This document shows, one piece after another, positions 35,128-43,757 of a stretch of 64,000 bases of DNA; position 1 is the first letter of the stretch; each line of letters opens with the position of its first letter. Made by a program: the position numbers and the translations under genes. The notes beneath the pieces are model-generated. The model saw only the letters and a program-made list of their open reading frames with translations, was not told where the DNA came from and ran no database searches. This DNA is from Lachnoclostridium sp. An181 (lineage in GTDB: Bacteria > Bacillota > Clostridia > Lachnospirales > Lachnospiraceae): contig NZ_NFKJ01000005.1 in assembly GCF_002160325.1 (NCBI RefSeq), forward strand, positions 62,001-126,000, written 5' to 3'.

Positions 35128-36467
35128 AATAGAAATCATCTCATGTTGCTATTTATCGTAATTGTTTTGAGGGTGTATGTTCCCTCTGCCGGTTTCAATA
35201 CATCTCATGTTGCTATTTATCCTTTACAGATCTGAAAAAAGCAGGAACAGCAACAACGTTTCAATACATCTCATGTTGCTATTTATCATATTCCGGCCTG
35301 AGATGCTCTGAATATCCATCAATGTTTCAATACATCTCATGTTGCTATTTATCAGATGTATCACGAAACAAAATGTTAAAATCAAAATGTTTCAATACAT
35401 CTCATGTTGCTATTTATCATCTATTGCATTTAAAAATGCAACAATCGATAAAGAGTTTCAATACATCTCATGTTGCTATTTATCGTGGCTCCGAGCACAA
35501 GTGTATTGCTAATGGACAGGTTTCAATACATCTCATGTTGCTATTTATCATGCCAATGATTATGAATTACATCATCATTGGTTAGGTTTCAATACATCTC
35601 ATGTTGCTATTTATCGCGTTATATGCCTCTTTAAATTTTGTAGAAAACCAGTTTCAATACATCTCATGTTGCTATTTATCATCGAGGCAATTAAATTAGA
35701 CTGTGATGATAGCCCGTTTCAATACATCTCATGTTGCTATTTATCATGTGAATTTGACTACAGTGTTATTTCCAGTATCATGTTTCAATACATCTCATGT
35801 TGCTATTTATCACAATCGTACTGATTCCTAATATTCCGGCAAAACTGTTTCAATACATCTCATGTTGCTATTTATCATCGTTCAGACCACCCCATAGCCT
35901 TGGCAAACTTATATGTTTCAATACATCTCATGTTGCTATTTATCCCAAGAATTGCGAATAAATACCGCTCACTCCAATACGTTTCAATACATCTCATGTT
36001 GCTATTTATCGATTATGGAGATGTATGTTATTACAGATTTGATCAGTTTCAATACATCTCATGTTGCTATTTATCTTTTCCGCCGGGGCGTATCATATGG
36101 GATAAATGCAAGTTTCAATACATCTCATGTTGCTATTTATCAGTGTAATAACTTGGAGGAGTGGGAGATAGAAAAACGTTTCAATACATCTCATGTTGCT
36201 ATTTATCAAATTACCTTGTTTCCTTTAATCTCAGACGGAGCGTTTCAATACATCTCATGTTGCTATTTATCGTTTTGTTATGTACCCGCGTTTCATCCAT
36301 TCTTCGGTTTCAATACATCTCATGTTGCTATTTATCACCTCAGTCAGTGCAATCTGATCGCCGGGAGAAGTGTTTCAATACATCTCATGTTGCTATTTAT
36401 CCTGCTTGTGTTCGCAGAACTGTCAAAAAACTTTTACGTTTCAATACATCTCATGTTGCTATTTATC
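35128..36467 (-). CRISPR. CRISPR array 2, 21 repeats and 20 spacers
   Basis: Repeats of 30 bases, written on the plus strand as GTTTCAATACATCTCATGTT followed by GCTATTTATC. They differ from array 1 at two positions only. Spacers are 34-38 bases. I counted 21 repeats including a degenerate leftmost one (35128-35157). The minus-strand repeat again ends ATTGAAAC, and the leader is on the right (36468-36785), so transcription and growth have the same orientation as array 1. It lies just downstream of the type III-B operon and has no cas1, cas2 or cas6 of its own. Confidence 0.98.
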
Positions 36468-36785
36468 TAACGACTTTACGCTGTTTTCCGTTTTTATTAT
36501 CTCTTATTTTCCTTTATTTTTCAAGCTTTTCCTCCTTTTTTACCAGCCGCACTCATTTTTTTATTTTTTCACCTAAAATCCTCTGTTTTTCCCTTAACCA
36601 AGGGTTTTATAGTGGTTTCTTATTTTTTTCCACCTGGTAAATAGTGCTCTTCTTTTCTTAGTTTATTACTATTTCTCACTATATATTTTTACAGTAAACC
36701 ATTTACGTGCAGCTATCTCAAAACACCTTCCTTTCTTCCTGCACTCTTTATCTTTGTTATAAAGCAACCTATTCTCTCTATACTA
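36468..36785 (-). promoter_or_regulatory. Leader of CRISPR array 2
   Basis: Starts TAACG next to the repeat and shares TTATTTTTCAAGCTTTT with leader 1. It also keeps the inverted repeat, as TTTTTACCAG (36536-36545) and CTGGTAAA (36634-36641), with start-to-start spacing 98 bases against 97 in leader 1. Confidence 0.75.
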
Positions 36786-37031
36786 TTAGATTATATTCTC
36801 CATTGCGATATCTTCAAAATATCTGTCAGCTATATACTCTGCCGACTCTGCCCACAAACCATTTTCTGTATTTTGAAGTGTTTTATAAGTCTCTGATTTG
36901 TAGAACTTCATGGTTGCCTCTTCAAATCCAATATTAAATTGTTTCTCCAAAATTTTGATCACTGCTCTTATCTGAATACATACATTCATTGTAATATCTT
37001 TTCCATTAAAGGAATAAACAGCATCATTCAT
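36786..37031 (-). CDS. Solitary paralogue of the antitoxin-like protein
   Basis: About 81 residues, related over its length to the product of 33788-34018 (ATMKFYKSETYKTLQNTENGLWAESAEYIADRYFEDI). The ATG at 37031 is preceded by GGGAGGGAAG. Here no DUF3990 gene accompanies it. It lies between the leader of array 2 and the III-B operon end. It may be an orphan antitoxin or a relic of a cassette. Confidence 0.6.
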   Translation of the reverse strand: MNDAVYSFNGKDITMNVCIQIRAVIKILEKQFNIGFEEATMKFYKSETYKTLQNTENGLWAESAEYIADRYFEDIAMENII

Positions 37032-37179
37032 AGACTTCCCTCCCAATCACTTTTCATCATTATAATACCTTTTCTGTATGAAATGATTTTTGATTCTTTA
37101 CTTTGCTATATCTTAAATATTCTGTTGACTCAAATTCTCGTTCTTTCTTTGCATTATTGTTTCTTATACTTTTCATTCC

Positions 37180-38643
37180 CTAAAATATATTTTCTATAAA
37201 ATTAATAAGACATTTTACTTTTTCAAACAAGTTTATCTTCGGTAAATCTACAAATAAAGCAATTACTGCTATTACCACCCCAATTATAGCCCATTTATTC
37301 GCTATTGTAGTTAATCTTAGACTAGCACTCACATTCGCAACTTCATACAAACCTGACATTTCCTGATTCAAAATAGCCTGCTCTTCATTAATCAATAACT
37401 GTTGTTGAAAAAGATGATATAGTTCTATTCCCTGTTCCTGACTGGAAATCTCCAAGATCATAAAATGATTCTGAAAACTGACATAATCCTCCTGCATTTT
37501 CATAATCTTTTCTGCCTTTTCTGGAGTTATTTTTCCTGAATCATTTGTCTCTTCTTCTACAATTTCCCCTGCTCTTTCTGAAAAAAGTATCAATCCTTGT
37601 TTTTGCGCCAAAGTCAAGGACAGCATATAAAAATACTCTTCCACAAATGGCTTTACTACTGTATTTTTAATTACATTGCTCTCTTTACTCTCTTTACTCT
37701 CTTTGCTCTCTTTACTCTCCTCATCTGTAATACAAGTCAGGGAATAATTTGTACATGCATACAAAGTTCCACAATCAGACCATCGAAAGTATCCTGCCCG
37801 TTCAAAAAGTTCTTCTCTCATCTTATCATTCTGACACTCGCAGTCACCGCTATCCACATATATGATGCTATAAAGTAGTTTTTGGATATTGGATTTACTA
37901 TATTTTTTTTGCTTTATCTGCTCAGAAAGCCATTTGTCTCTTATCAAACACGTCAAAAACATCCTGTCATCAGCTGTAGGCTCCAAATCTTTCCATTGTT
38001 CATTTTCTTTTTCATTCAAATCACCTGACAGTAGACTTTTTAGAAATGTAACTGGCTGTATTAACTCTTCATATTTCTCAGTTTTAATTTTTTCTCGGAA
38101 ATTTTGGATATTCTCAGTTTTATTAACCCTATTTTTGATTCCCAATTGTTCTGCACATAAAATTATACCTTCATCTGGCTCATCAGGAATAAATGGCAAA
38201 AAGGTTCTTCTTCCCAAATTATTAATTGATTTTATATCCTCAATACTACGATATTTAAAATTCAATACTCGTATCGATAAAATCCCAACCCCAAAATCAT
38301 ATAAATGCAATTCAATTTTATCAATGGGCAATTCAAAAGTTTTCTTGATTTGCTCATCTATTTTTGCTTCGATAAAATAGTTATACTCTCCCTGATCATC
38401 CATTTTATATTGATATATTTCGCATTTTGAACTGTTTTCGTCAAAAAATATTTTTCTCGCTTTTTTACTCAAATACTGATGCAGCATAAAACGCTCTTTA
38501 CTATTTTTCCACTCAGTTTCCCGTACCCATCTTCCAGAAGATAATAAATCCTTTCTTACTTTATCATGATTATCTTTCACATATGTAAATGGCCACGAAA
38601 AAATATGAATACTTTTCGCCTCATAATAATTCTTGTCTTCCAT
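37180..38643 (-). CDS. Type III-B associated CorA-like membrane protein (candidate effector)
   Basis: About 487 residues, last gene of the III-B operon. A large soluble N-terminal part (IHIFSWPFTYVKDNHDKV; LHLYDFGVGILSIRV; RRTFLPFIPDEPDEG) is followed by a long helix (MQEDYVSFQNHFMILEISSQEQGIELYHLFQQQLL) and one strong transmembrane segment near residue 451-467 (WAIIGVVIAVIALFV), then an amphipathic tail. This is the plan of CorA-like proteins associated with type III-B CRISPR, although a second helix and a GMN motif are not visible. An in-frame (KES)n repeat lies mid-protein. I chose the start at 38643, right after the exonuclease stop, behind AAGGAAAG. Function as a signal-gated membrane effector is inferred. 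Confidence 0.6.
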   Translation of the reverse strand: MEDKNYYEAKSIHIFSWPFTYVKDNHDKVRKDLLSSGRWVRETEWKNSKERFMLHQYLSKKARKIFFDENSSKCEIYQYKMDDQGEYNYFIEAKIDEQIKKTFELPIDKIELHLYDFGVGILSIRVLNFKYRSIEDIKSINNLGRRTFLPFIPDEPDEGIILCAEQLGIKNRVNKTENIQNFREKIKTEKYEELIQPVTFLKSLLSGDLNEKENEQWKDLEPTADDRMFLTCLIRDKWLSEQIKQKKYSKSNIQKLLYSIIYVDSGDCECQNDKMREELFERAGYFRWSDCGTLYACTNYSLTCITDEESKESKESKESKESNVIKNTVVKPFVEEYFYMLSLTLAQKQGLILFSERAGEIVEEETNDSGKITPEKAEKIMKMQEDYVSFQNHFMILEISSQEQGIELYHLFQQQLLINEEQAILNQEMSGLYEVANVSASLRLTTIANKWAIIGVVIAVIALFVDLPKINLFEKVKCLINFIENIF

Positions 38644-38644
38644 T

Positions 38645-39172
38645 TTATCTTTCCTTTGCAAATATTTTTTTCCAGATCATTACCATTAATTCTACATCAT
38701 ACATAGCATTATGTGTCTGCTCTTCTCCTATATTATGCACCAGTTCCTTTCTGTTTTTTAACGGATCAATTCCTTTCGCCAATAATAGACTGCTTAAATC
38801 CACGAGAGGATACGGTGCATGAAACATTCTCTCCACACGATTCAATTCTACACATTTTTGAAAAAGTCTGCATTCCACCGGATAGCATACATCCGCAACC
38901 GCATATGCATGCTCGGCATATTTCATCCATATGTTCCAGGTTTTTTCCAAGAGTTGTTTTTCATCTTCAACCTCTTCATATCCTCCTATTACTGGAAGGA
39001 CATGAGCCTTTGTCCATTTGTCTGTCACAATCAAATTTTCCTTTTTGACTCCCAGATATCTGCGTTCTATTTCTTTCATTTCCCGATTAAGAATGAGCAT
39101 TGCCACTGTTAAAAACCTGCCATAAAGTCCATCTGTTTCAGCATCAACAAAAACATAATATTCTCTATCCAT
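38645..39172 (-). CDS. DEDDh 3'-5' exonuclease of the III-B operon
   Basis: 175 residues with all four DEDDh positions: D10 and E12 in FVDAETDG (Exo I), D94 in AVADVCYPVE (Exo II), and H154/D159 in HNAMYDVELM (Exo III). Family members degrade RNA, DNA or small nucleotides. Lying between cmr6 and the CorA-like gene with 3-4 base junctions, it probably destroys the signal molecule or processes the crRNA/target. In CorA-containing type III loci such a phosphodiesterase is a recurrent partner. Confidence 0.85.
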   Translation of the reverse strand: MDREYYVFVDAETDGLYGRFLTVAMLILNREMKEIERRYLGVKKENLIVTDKWTKAHVLPVIGGYEEVEDEKQLLEKTWNIWMKYAEHAYAVADVCYPVECRLFQKCVELNRVERMFHAPYPLVDLSSLLLAKGIDPLKNRKELVHNIGEEQTHNAMYDVELMVMIWKKIFAKER

Positions 39173-39175
39173 ATC

Positions 39176-39952
39176 CTACCTCTTTTTCTCAAAAACTTCT
39201 CTTTTCACAGGAGTTTTAAATTTTCCAAATCCTACATTTGTTTTTGCTCCAACTCCCATATCCAGAATAATTCTTAAGAATAATTCTTTTTTCTGTTCCG
39301 CTGTAACTCTTTGATCTCCAGACACATAATCGGAAAGCAAAAAACCAAATTTGAATTTTACGCCAGGTTTTACTTTTATCAAATTTATAGGAATCGGGTT
39401 CTGATATATCTTTTTATGCGGAGTGATATACTCAAGCTCCATCCACTTATTGCCTTTTCCTCCAACAGGATATGCTCCTAAAAACACATCTGAATTGTCA
39501 AATATCTGCGTTTCCAAATCATCAATTTTTATATTTTCACAATGGATTTCCTGTAAAATAGACTTTATATATTCTTCGTATTCTTCTTTCTCATTTTCCG
39601 GTCTTCCTCCCGGAAAATAACTGCGCAAAATCCCTTTTAGAGATGACCCTGGATAGTATGGAATTCCCGTCACATAATCAAAAGTAAATCCACACTTGAT
39701 TACTTCTTTCTCATTTAAGTCATGTGCTCCGCCTGTGCCAATTAAAAGCCCCGGATAGGTTGTCTCCAATTCTATGGTCTCAAATCCTGGTATACTTTCC
39801 ATTCCCTGAAAAAATCGGATCTTTTTAAACTGAAACTTTGTAATTTCCTTGTTCTTTTCTTCAAAATTTGGTGATGTTTTTAAATCTTCCATATATTCTA
39901 TATTGAATATATAATTCATATTTCGAGATCTGTATCTCTTTTGATCATTCAT
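39176..39952 (-). CDS. cmr6: Cmr6 (Cas7-like) subunit
   Basis: About 258 residues. The RAMP signature is GFTFDYVTGIPYYPGSSLKGILRSYFP and, near the end, DMGVGAKTNVGFGKF, as in Cmr6, which caps the Cmr filament at the crRNA 3' side. The start at 39952 follows GGAGGGGC; the frame from 39967 begins in this site. It is coupled to cmr5 and the exonuclease. Confidence 0.9.
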   Translation of the reverse strand: MNDQKRYRSRNMNYIFNIEYMEDLKTSPNFEEKNKEITKFQFKKIRFFQGMESIPGFETIELETTYPGLLIGTGGAHDLNEKEVIKCGFTFDYVTGIPYYPGSSLKGILRSYFPGGRPENEKEEYEEYIKSILQEIHCENIKIDDLETQIFDNSDVFLGAYPVGGKGNKWMELEYITPHKKIYQNPIPINLIKVKPGVKFKFGFLLSDYVSGDQRVTAEQKKELFLRIILDMGVGAKTNVGFGKFKTPVKREVFEKKR

Positions 39953-39966
39953 TTTTTGCCCCTCCA

Positions 39967-40389
39967 TTACTCCTCTGTTAATTTATAGAGGTTCATAGCC
40001 AATTTTAACGCAATCGCTGCATTGATCATTTCTTCTTTTGCCCGTTTTGGAGCTGTCATATCTATATATTCTAGCAAATCCTTACACTTTTTCTCATTCT
40101 CATGCGTTCCACCACTGATTTCTTTTACTTCTCCATGCTCTTTTAAAATCAATTCAATTGCTTCCATTAACTTACTTCTTTTCACTGCACTATTTCCATC
40201 ATTAAGGAAAAAACACACTGCTGCCAGAAGACTTCCTGTTGCCACCGCAGCACCAAAAGATGCTATCTGACTTTGATATGCCTTTTTTATTTCTGTTTTC
40301 CCAGTGTCCGGATTTTTCTTTGCAATTCCTGAATCTTGCAAACTCTTATATGCATATGCGATTTCTTCATCAATTACTTTTTTATTCAT
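39967..40389 (-). CDS. cmr5: Cmr5 small subunit (Cas11)
   Basis: About 140 residues, mostly helical: MNKKVIDEEIAYAYKSLQDSG; KAYQSQIASFGAAVATGSLLAAVCFF; NAAIALKLAMNLYKL. This is the pattern of Cmr5 (R/KxYxsxvrslpalIxxnGL..al.F). Cmr5 forms the inner belly filament of the Cmr complex. The ATG at 40389 follows AAGGAGAG and overlaps the cmr4 end by 8 bases. Confidence 0.85.
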   Translation of the reverse strand: MNKKVIDEEIAYAYKSLQDSGIAKKNPDTGKTEIKKAYQSQIASFGAAVATGSLLAAVCFFLNDGNSAVKRSKLMEAIELILKEHGEVKEISGGTHENEKKCKDLLEYIDMTAPKRAKEEMINAAIALKLAMNLYKLTEE

Positions 40390-41131
40390 CTTTTTTCTCT
40401 CCTTCAACTGTTACTTTACAGAATCCATAACCAATAGACGCATTTCCTCCAAACTGCACTACTTTTCCGTCAATGCCTTTTTTTAATTTTTCCAAAGAGT
40501 CCTGATCAGAAATAACTGCAAATGTAAAAATAGAACCATGCGGTACAACTTCTTCATACCAAAGATTTACGCTCTTCCCGTTTTCCAGTTTATTACGCGC
40601 CATCACTGGAAGATCGATCGAATTCATGTCGCTTTCCGATACAAGATAAATTTCTTTTTCATCATATTTTATTTTCTTTGTTAAAAGAATTCCCTCTGCC
40701 TCTTCATTTCTATCCGCTTTTTGATCGTTACTTTCTATGTGTTTTTTCACTTGGTTTGTAAATAACTCCATCTTTTCATTATAAATTTTCAACATTGTAT
40801 CTGTTGTCAAAAGGTAATATGCTTTGTCACCTGCAGATGCACGGGCAGGGCGCGCCAACATATCTGCCTGCATGATCTTAAGACTTCCCGGCTTTCCATC
40901 CTCATCTGCTCCCTTTCCAAACAACTGGTTCACAATCTCGTTGTCCCAATCTTTTCCTTTCTTTTTTTCAAAAAACTCTCTTAAAGCACCTTTCAAGCCT
41001 GATGAATGAATCGTAGGAAATCCTGTTACCGGATCTTTCTCTACTTCATTATCAATGATATTGTAATTAACTTCTCCATTTCCCACGTGAAGATTTGTAA
41101 TACATTCCAGTTTAATTACGATTGATGACAT
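40382..41131 (-). CDS. cmr4: Cmr4 (Cas7) backbone and target-RNA slicer
   Basis: 249 residues: IVIKLECITNLHVGNGEVNYNIIDNEVEKDPVTGFPTIHSSGLKGALREFF, then SLKIMQADMLARPARA and the C-terminal GGNASIGYGFCKV. The Asp in the IIDNEVEKDP loop corresponds to the metal-dependent RNA cleavage residue of Cmr4, so slicing every six bases is expected. It overlaps cmr3 by 16 bases. Confidence 0.93.
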   Translation of the reverse strand: MSSIVIKLECITNLHVGNGEVNYNIIDNEVEKDPVTGFPTIHSSGLKGALREFFEKKKGKDWDNEIVNQLFGKGADEDGKPGSLKIMQADMLARPARASAGDKAYYLLTTDTMLKIYNEKMELFTNQVKKHIESNDQKADRNEEAEGILLTKKIKYDEKEIYLVSESDMNSIDLPVMARNKLENGKSVNLWYEEVVPHGSIFTFAVISDQDSLEKLKKGIDGKVVQFGGNASIGYGFCKVTVEGEKKDE

Positions 41132-42207
41132 TTCTTATTTCCTCCTATCCGTACAATATGGTTATAACCTATCTGTTTACAGTTTTCATTTTCCAGTTTC
41201 AACGGGCAGTTCTCAAAAAAGACACTTCCACTCTGTATCAAATTGTACTGTACGTTACTTCTATTTTGTTTTTTTGTGTATTGTTTCTCTTGATAATTTG
41301 TTGTCAGATTTCTCATCTGCTTTTCTTCAACAATACAAAAGGATGAGTAATCCGGCTGCTCTGTTACCACAAGATCTGAATATGCATAGATCCACTGTCC
41401 TTCGCAATCAGAAAAAGCCTGTACTATTTTTTCCTCCAGATCGTTCTTATCCACCTGCTGTGTAGTAACTAAAAATGCTGATTTTTTTAACCCCATATAA
41501 CAGATCTCTTGTTTTGGCAATTCTTCATTCGCCTCTACAAAGACTGCAAAACTCACTCCTTTTTTCAGTATTTTTGCTTCTCGTTTAAAAAATCCATCTT
41601 CCTGACTATCTAAATTTTCAGGATTGTTTTTCCGATTTCCTGTAAAAACAATTGTACTGATCAAACCTTTTTCAGCTTGTTTTTCCTGGAGATTAAAAAA
41701 ACTATGCTCATACCCCTCCTTTGGATTGTAAGACAATGGCAGACAGATTCGCCCTGCCGATGTCTGAATACATGTTTGTCCCATTTTCATAGGCTCTACC
41801 TGATAGGTTTCATGATTTATTTCTTCATTTTCTTCTTTTTTATGAATCATACAAAATGGTGTTTTTATCAAATATTGCTCTTTTTCATTAATCAGAAACA
41901 CTGGCGAAACACTTTTTAACACACCAAAGTCCTGTTTCTTCTCCCCAAAACAAAAACTTTCTTTTCCAATGCATGCGTCCATGGCCTTTTTCTCTGCATC
42001 CGTATAACAAAAATCTTTTTTCAAAATTCCTTTCCCTTTTAGCAGAAAATACCTAAGCATCCCGAGCACAGTCGTCTGTTCAGGTATGTCATTGGATTTA
42101 ATAAAATATGTAGTCTGTTCAATCTTGACATTTTTGAATTTAAATCCCTGTTCTTTTCCAAATGTATAGGGTTCCAAAGGACGCATTTTCACTAAATATT
42201 GTCTCAT
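41116..42207 (-). CDS. cmr3: Cmr3 (Cas5-like) subunit
   Basis: 363 residues: MRQYLVKMRPLEPYTFGKEQGFKF, then NDIPEQTTVLGMLRYFLL, the RAMP start of Cmr3 that binds the crRNA 5' handle beside Cas10. It begins in an ATGA overlap with the cas10 stop. Confidence 0.88.
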   Translation of the reverse strand: MRQYLVKMRPLEPYTFGKEQGFKFKNVKIEQTTYFIKSNDIPEQTTVLGMLRYFLLKGKGILKKDFCYTDAEKKAMDACIGKESFCFGEKKQDFGVLKSVSPVFLINEKEQYLIKTPFCMIHKKEENEEINHETYQVEPMKMGQTCIQTSAGRICLPLSYNPKEGYEHSFFNLQEKQAEKGLISTIVFTGNRKNNPENLDSQEDGFFKREAKILKKGVSFAVFVEANEELPKQEICYMGLKKSAFLVTTQQVDKNDLEEKIVQAFSDCEGQWIYAYSDLVVTEQPDYSSFCIVEEKQMRNLTTNYQEKQYTKKQNRSNVQYNLIQSGSVFFENCPLKLENENCKQIGYNHIVRIGGNKKCHQS

Positions 42208-43757
42208 TTCTCATCCCCCTTTTCTGTCAGGAATTGTTTTATGCGCAGCATACCAAATAGTTTCTCCCGTACTTTTTCTTTTTCCGTTTCTCCATTTGTG
42301 TTTTTCAAAAACGTATAATAAATATCTGATATATTTCTCACATATTCCTGCAAATCTTTTTGATTCGGATTGTCGAAAAGATTAAGCCATGCATCTTGAT
42401 ATGATTCTTCATTCAGCTGTTTATCCATCTCTTTTAGGACACTTTCATATTGAAAAAGTTTATGCCACATTCCGTGTAAAACCAGCTCTTCATCTGCATT
42501 TTTCCCCAGTTTTAACTGCATCAATGTTTTAAATTGATCGTACTCAAAGTCTTCTTTCTGATCATCAGACATTATGCCTTCCCACTTTTTGTTTTTTATT
42601 GTAAGTCCAATTCTCTGACCACTGTGTTTCAGAAGTTCTATGGCCATGCAGTCTTTTCCCCCTTTATTTTTAGCAACATACAGTAAGGTATCTGCATTTC
42701 GTTTTGCCTCATACAAAGGATACTTTACATGTTGAATTGATATTCCAAAAGAAAGCGTTGGTAAATTTTTTGTCCTGCTCAGTTCTTCCTCGCTTTTTAT
42801 TTTTTCTTGAAATATTTTTCCCAGGTTTTGACATAGCTCAAAAACAGAAATCCCTTTTCGATTCTCTACTGGTGACAGGAAAAGCAGGTCATCTCCACCA
42901 GCATAAATAGTCATCCCACCAAATTTTGCAATCTTCTTGGCAGCCTCTTGAGCATACTCCAGGCAAACTTTTGAAAACCTGGTAATATTCTCGTTTGTCA
43001 ATTCCTTTAACAATCTGGTTATGTTATCTCCATCTGCCTGTACAACTGCAAAGTATCTGTATTTTTTTAAATTCTCCTGTTTTTCTTCAATTCCCCACGG
43101 ATTCGCAATTTCTTCTATAGAACGAATATGTATCTTTTCCTTGTCCGTTTCTCGAACAAATTGCTTTTTGGACTTCTCGTCCTTTATCTGCTTAAAAAGT
43201 TCACTTGCTTTAATTTTCTGATTTCCACTCACATCTCCATGATCTAAAAATAATTTCCTAAACGGATTGTCCTGATTATCTTCTGGAAATGTTCTCATCA
43301 ACTCCAGAGCATCCAGATATGGGGATAATTTTAAAATGCAGTTCTCTCCATTCAGTTCCTCTTTGTCAAAAACTACATAATGTATCTGTAAATACTTTTC
43401 TAAAAAGTATTCCTCCTTTGCCTCTTCTCCTCCCTGCTTTCCAAATCCCTTACTGGTTTCTTTTTTTACTTTCTGTATTAGTTGTTTTAACTTCTCTTCA
43501 CAGAAATCTTCCGCAAAAAAAATAATCCTGTCATGGAATTTTCCAATTCCATCATCTGTTTTTGTATCATCTGAAAAATGTGGAGAGTAAATCTGAATCG
43601 AAGAACCGATTGCTGTTTTTTCATCTTGCAGCGCACTGCAAATTCTTTTGGTAATATCCGAAAACAAATAACTCCCAAACCACAATGCCGCTGGTATTGA
43701 TACTTCACTTAACGTATCACCAATCGGACCAATCGTAATCCCTACATATTTAGTCAC
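42204..43757 (-). CDS. cmr2: Cas10/Cmr2 with active cyclase site, no HD domain
   Basis: About 517 residues. The first palm-like domain reads KYVGITIGPIGDTLSEVSIPAALWFGSYLFSDITKRIC, typical of Cmr2. The second palm has YFAVVQADGDNI and the catalytic AGGDDLLFLSP (about residue 287-290), so nucleotide cyclase/transferase activity is expected. No HD nuclease motif exists at the N-terminus. Without HD, the antiviral output must be Cmr4 slicing and signalling. I favour a GTG start at 43757 (AGGTGAG upstream) overlapping the cmr1 stop. Confidence 0.94.
   Translation of the reverse strand: MTKYVGITIGPIGDTLSEVSIPAALWFGSYLFSDITKRICSALQDEKTAIGSSIQIYSPHFSDDTKTDDGIGKFHDRIIFFAEDFCEEKLKQLIQKVKKETSKGFGKQGGEEAKEEYFLEKYLQIHYVVFDKEELNGENCILKLSPYLDALELMRTFPEDNQDNPFRKLFLDHGDVSGNQKIKASELFKQIKDEKSKKQFVRETDKEKIHIRSIEEIANPWGIEEKQENLKKYRYFAVVQADGDNITRLLKELTNENITRFSKVCLEYAQEAAKKIAKFGGMTIYAGGDDLLFLSPVENRKGISVFELCQNLGKIFQEKIKSEEELSRTKNLPTLSFGISIQHVKYPLYEAKRNADTLLYVAKNKGGKDCMAIELLKHSGQRIGLTIKNKKWEGIMSDDQKEDFEYDQFKTLMQLKLGKNADEELVLHGMWHKLFQYESVLKEMDKQLNEESYQDAWLNLFDNPNQKDLQEYVRNISDIYYTFLKNTNGETEKEKVREKLFGMLRIKQFLTEKGDEK

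Noticed and set aside
35322-36470. Plus-strand frames with repeated FQYISCCYLS or FNTSHVAIY
   Set aside because: They are translations of array 2 repeats.
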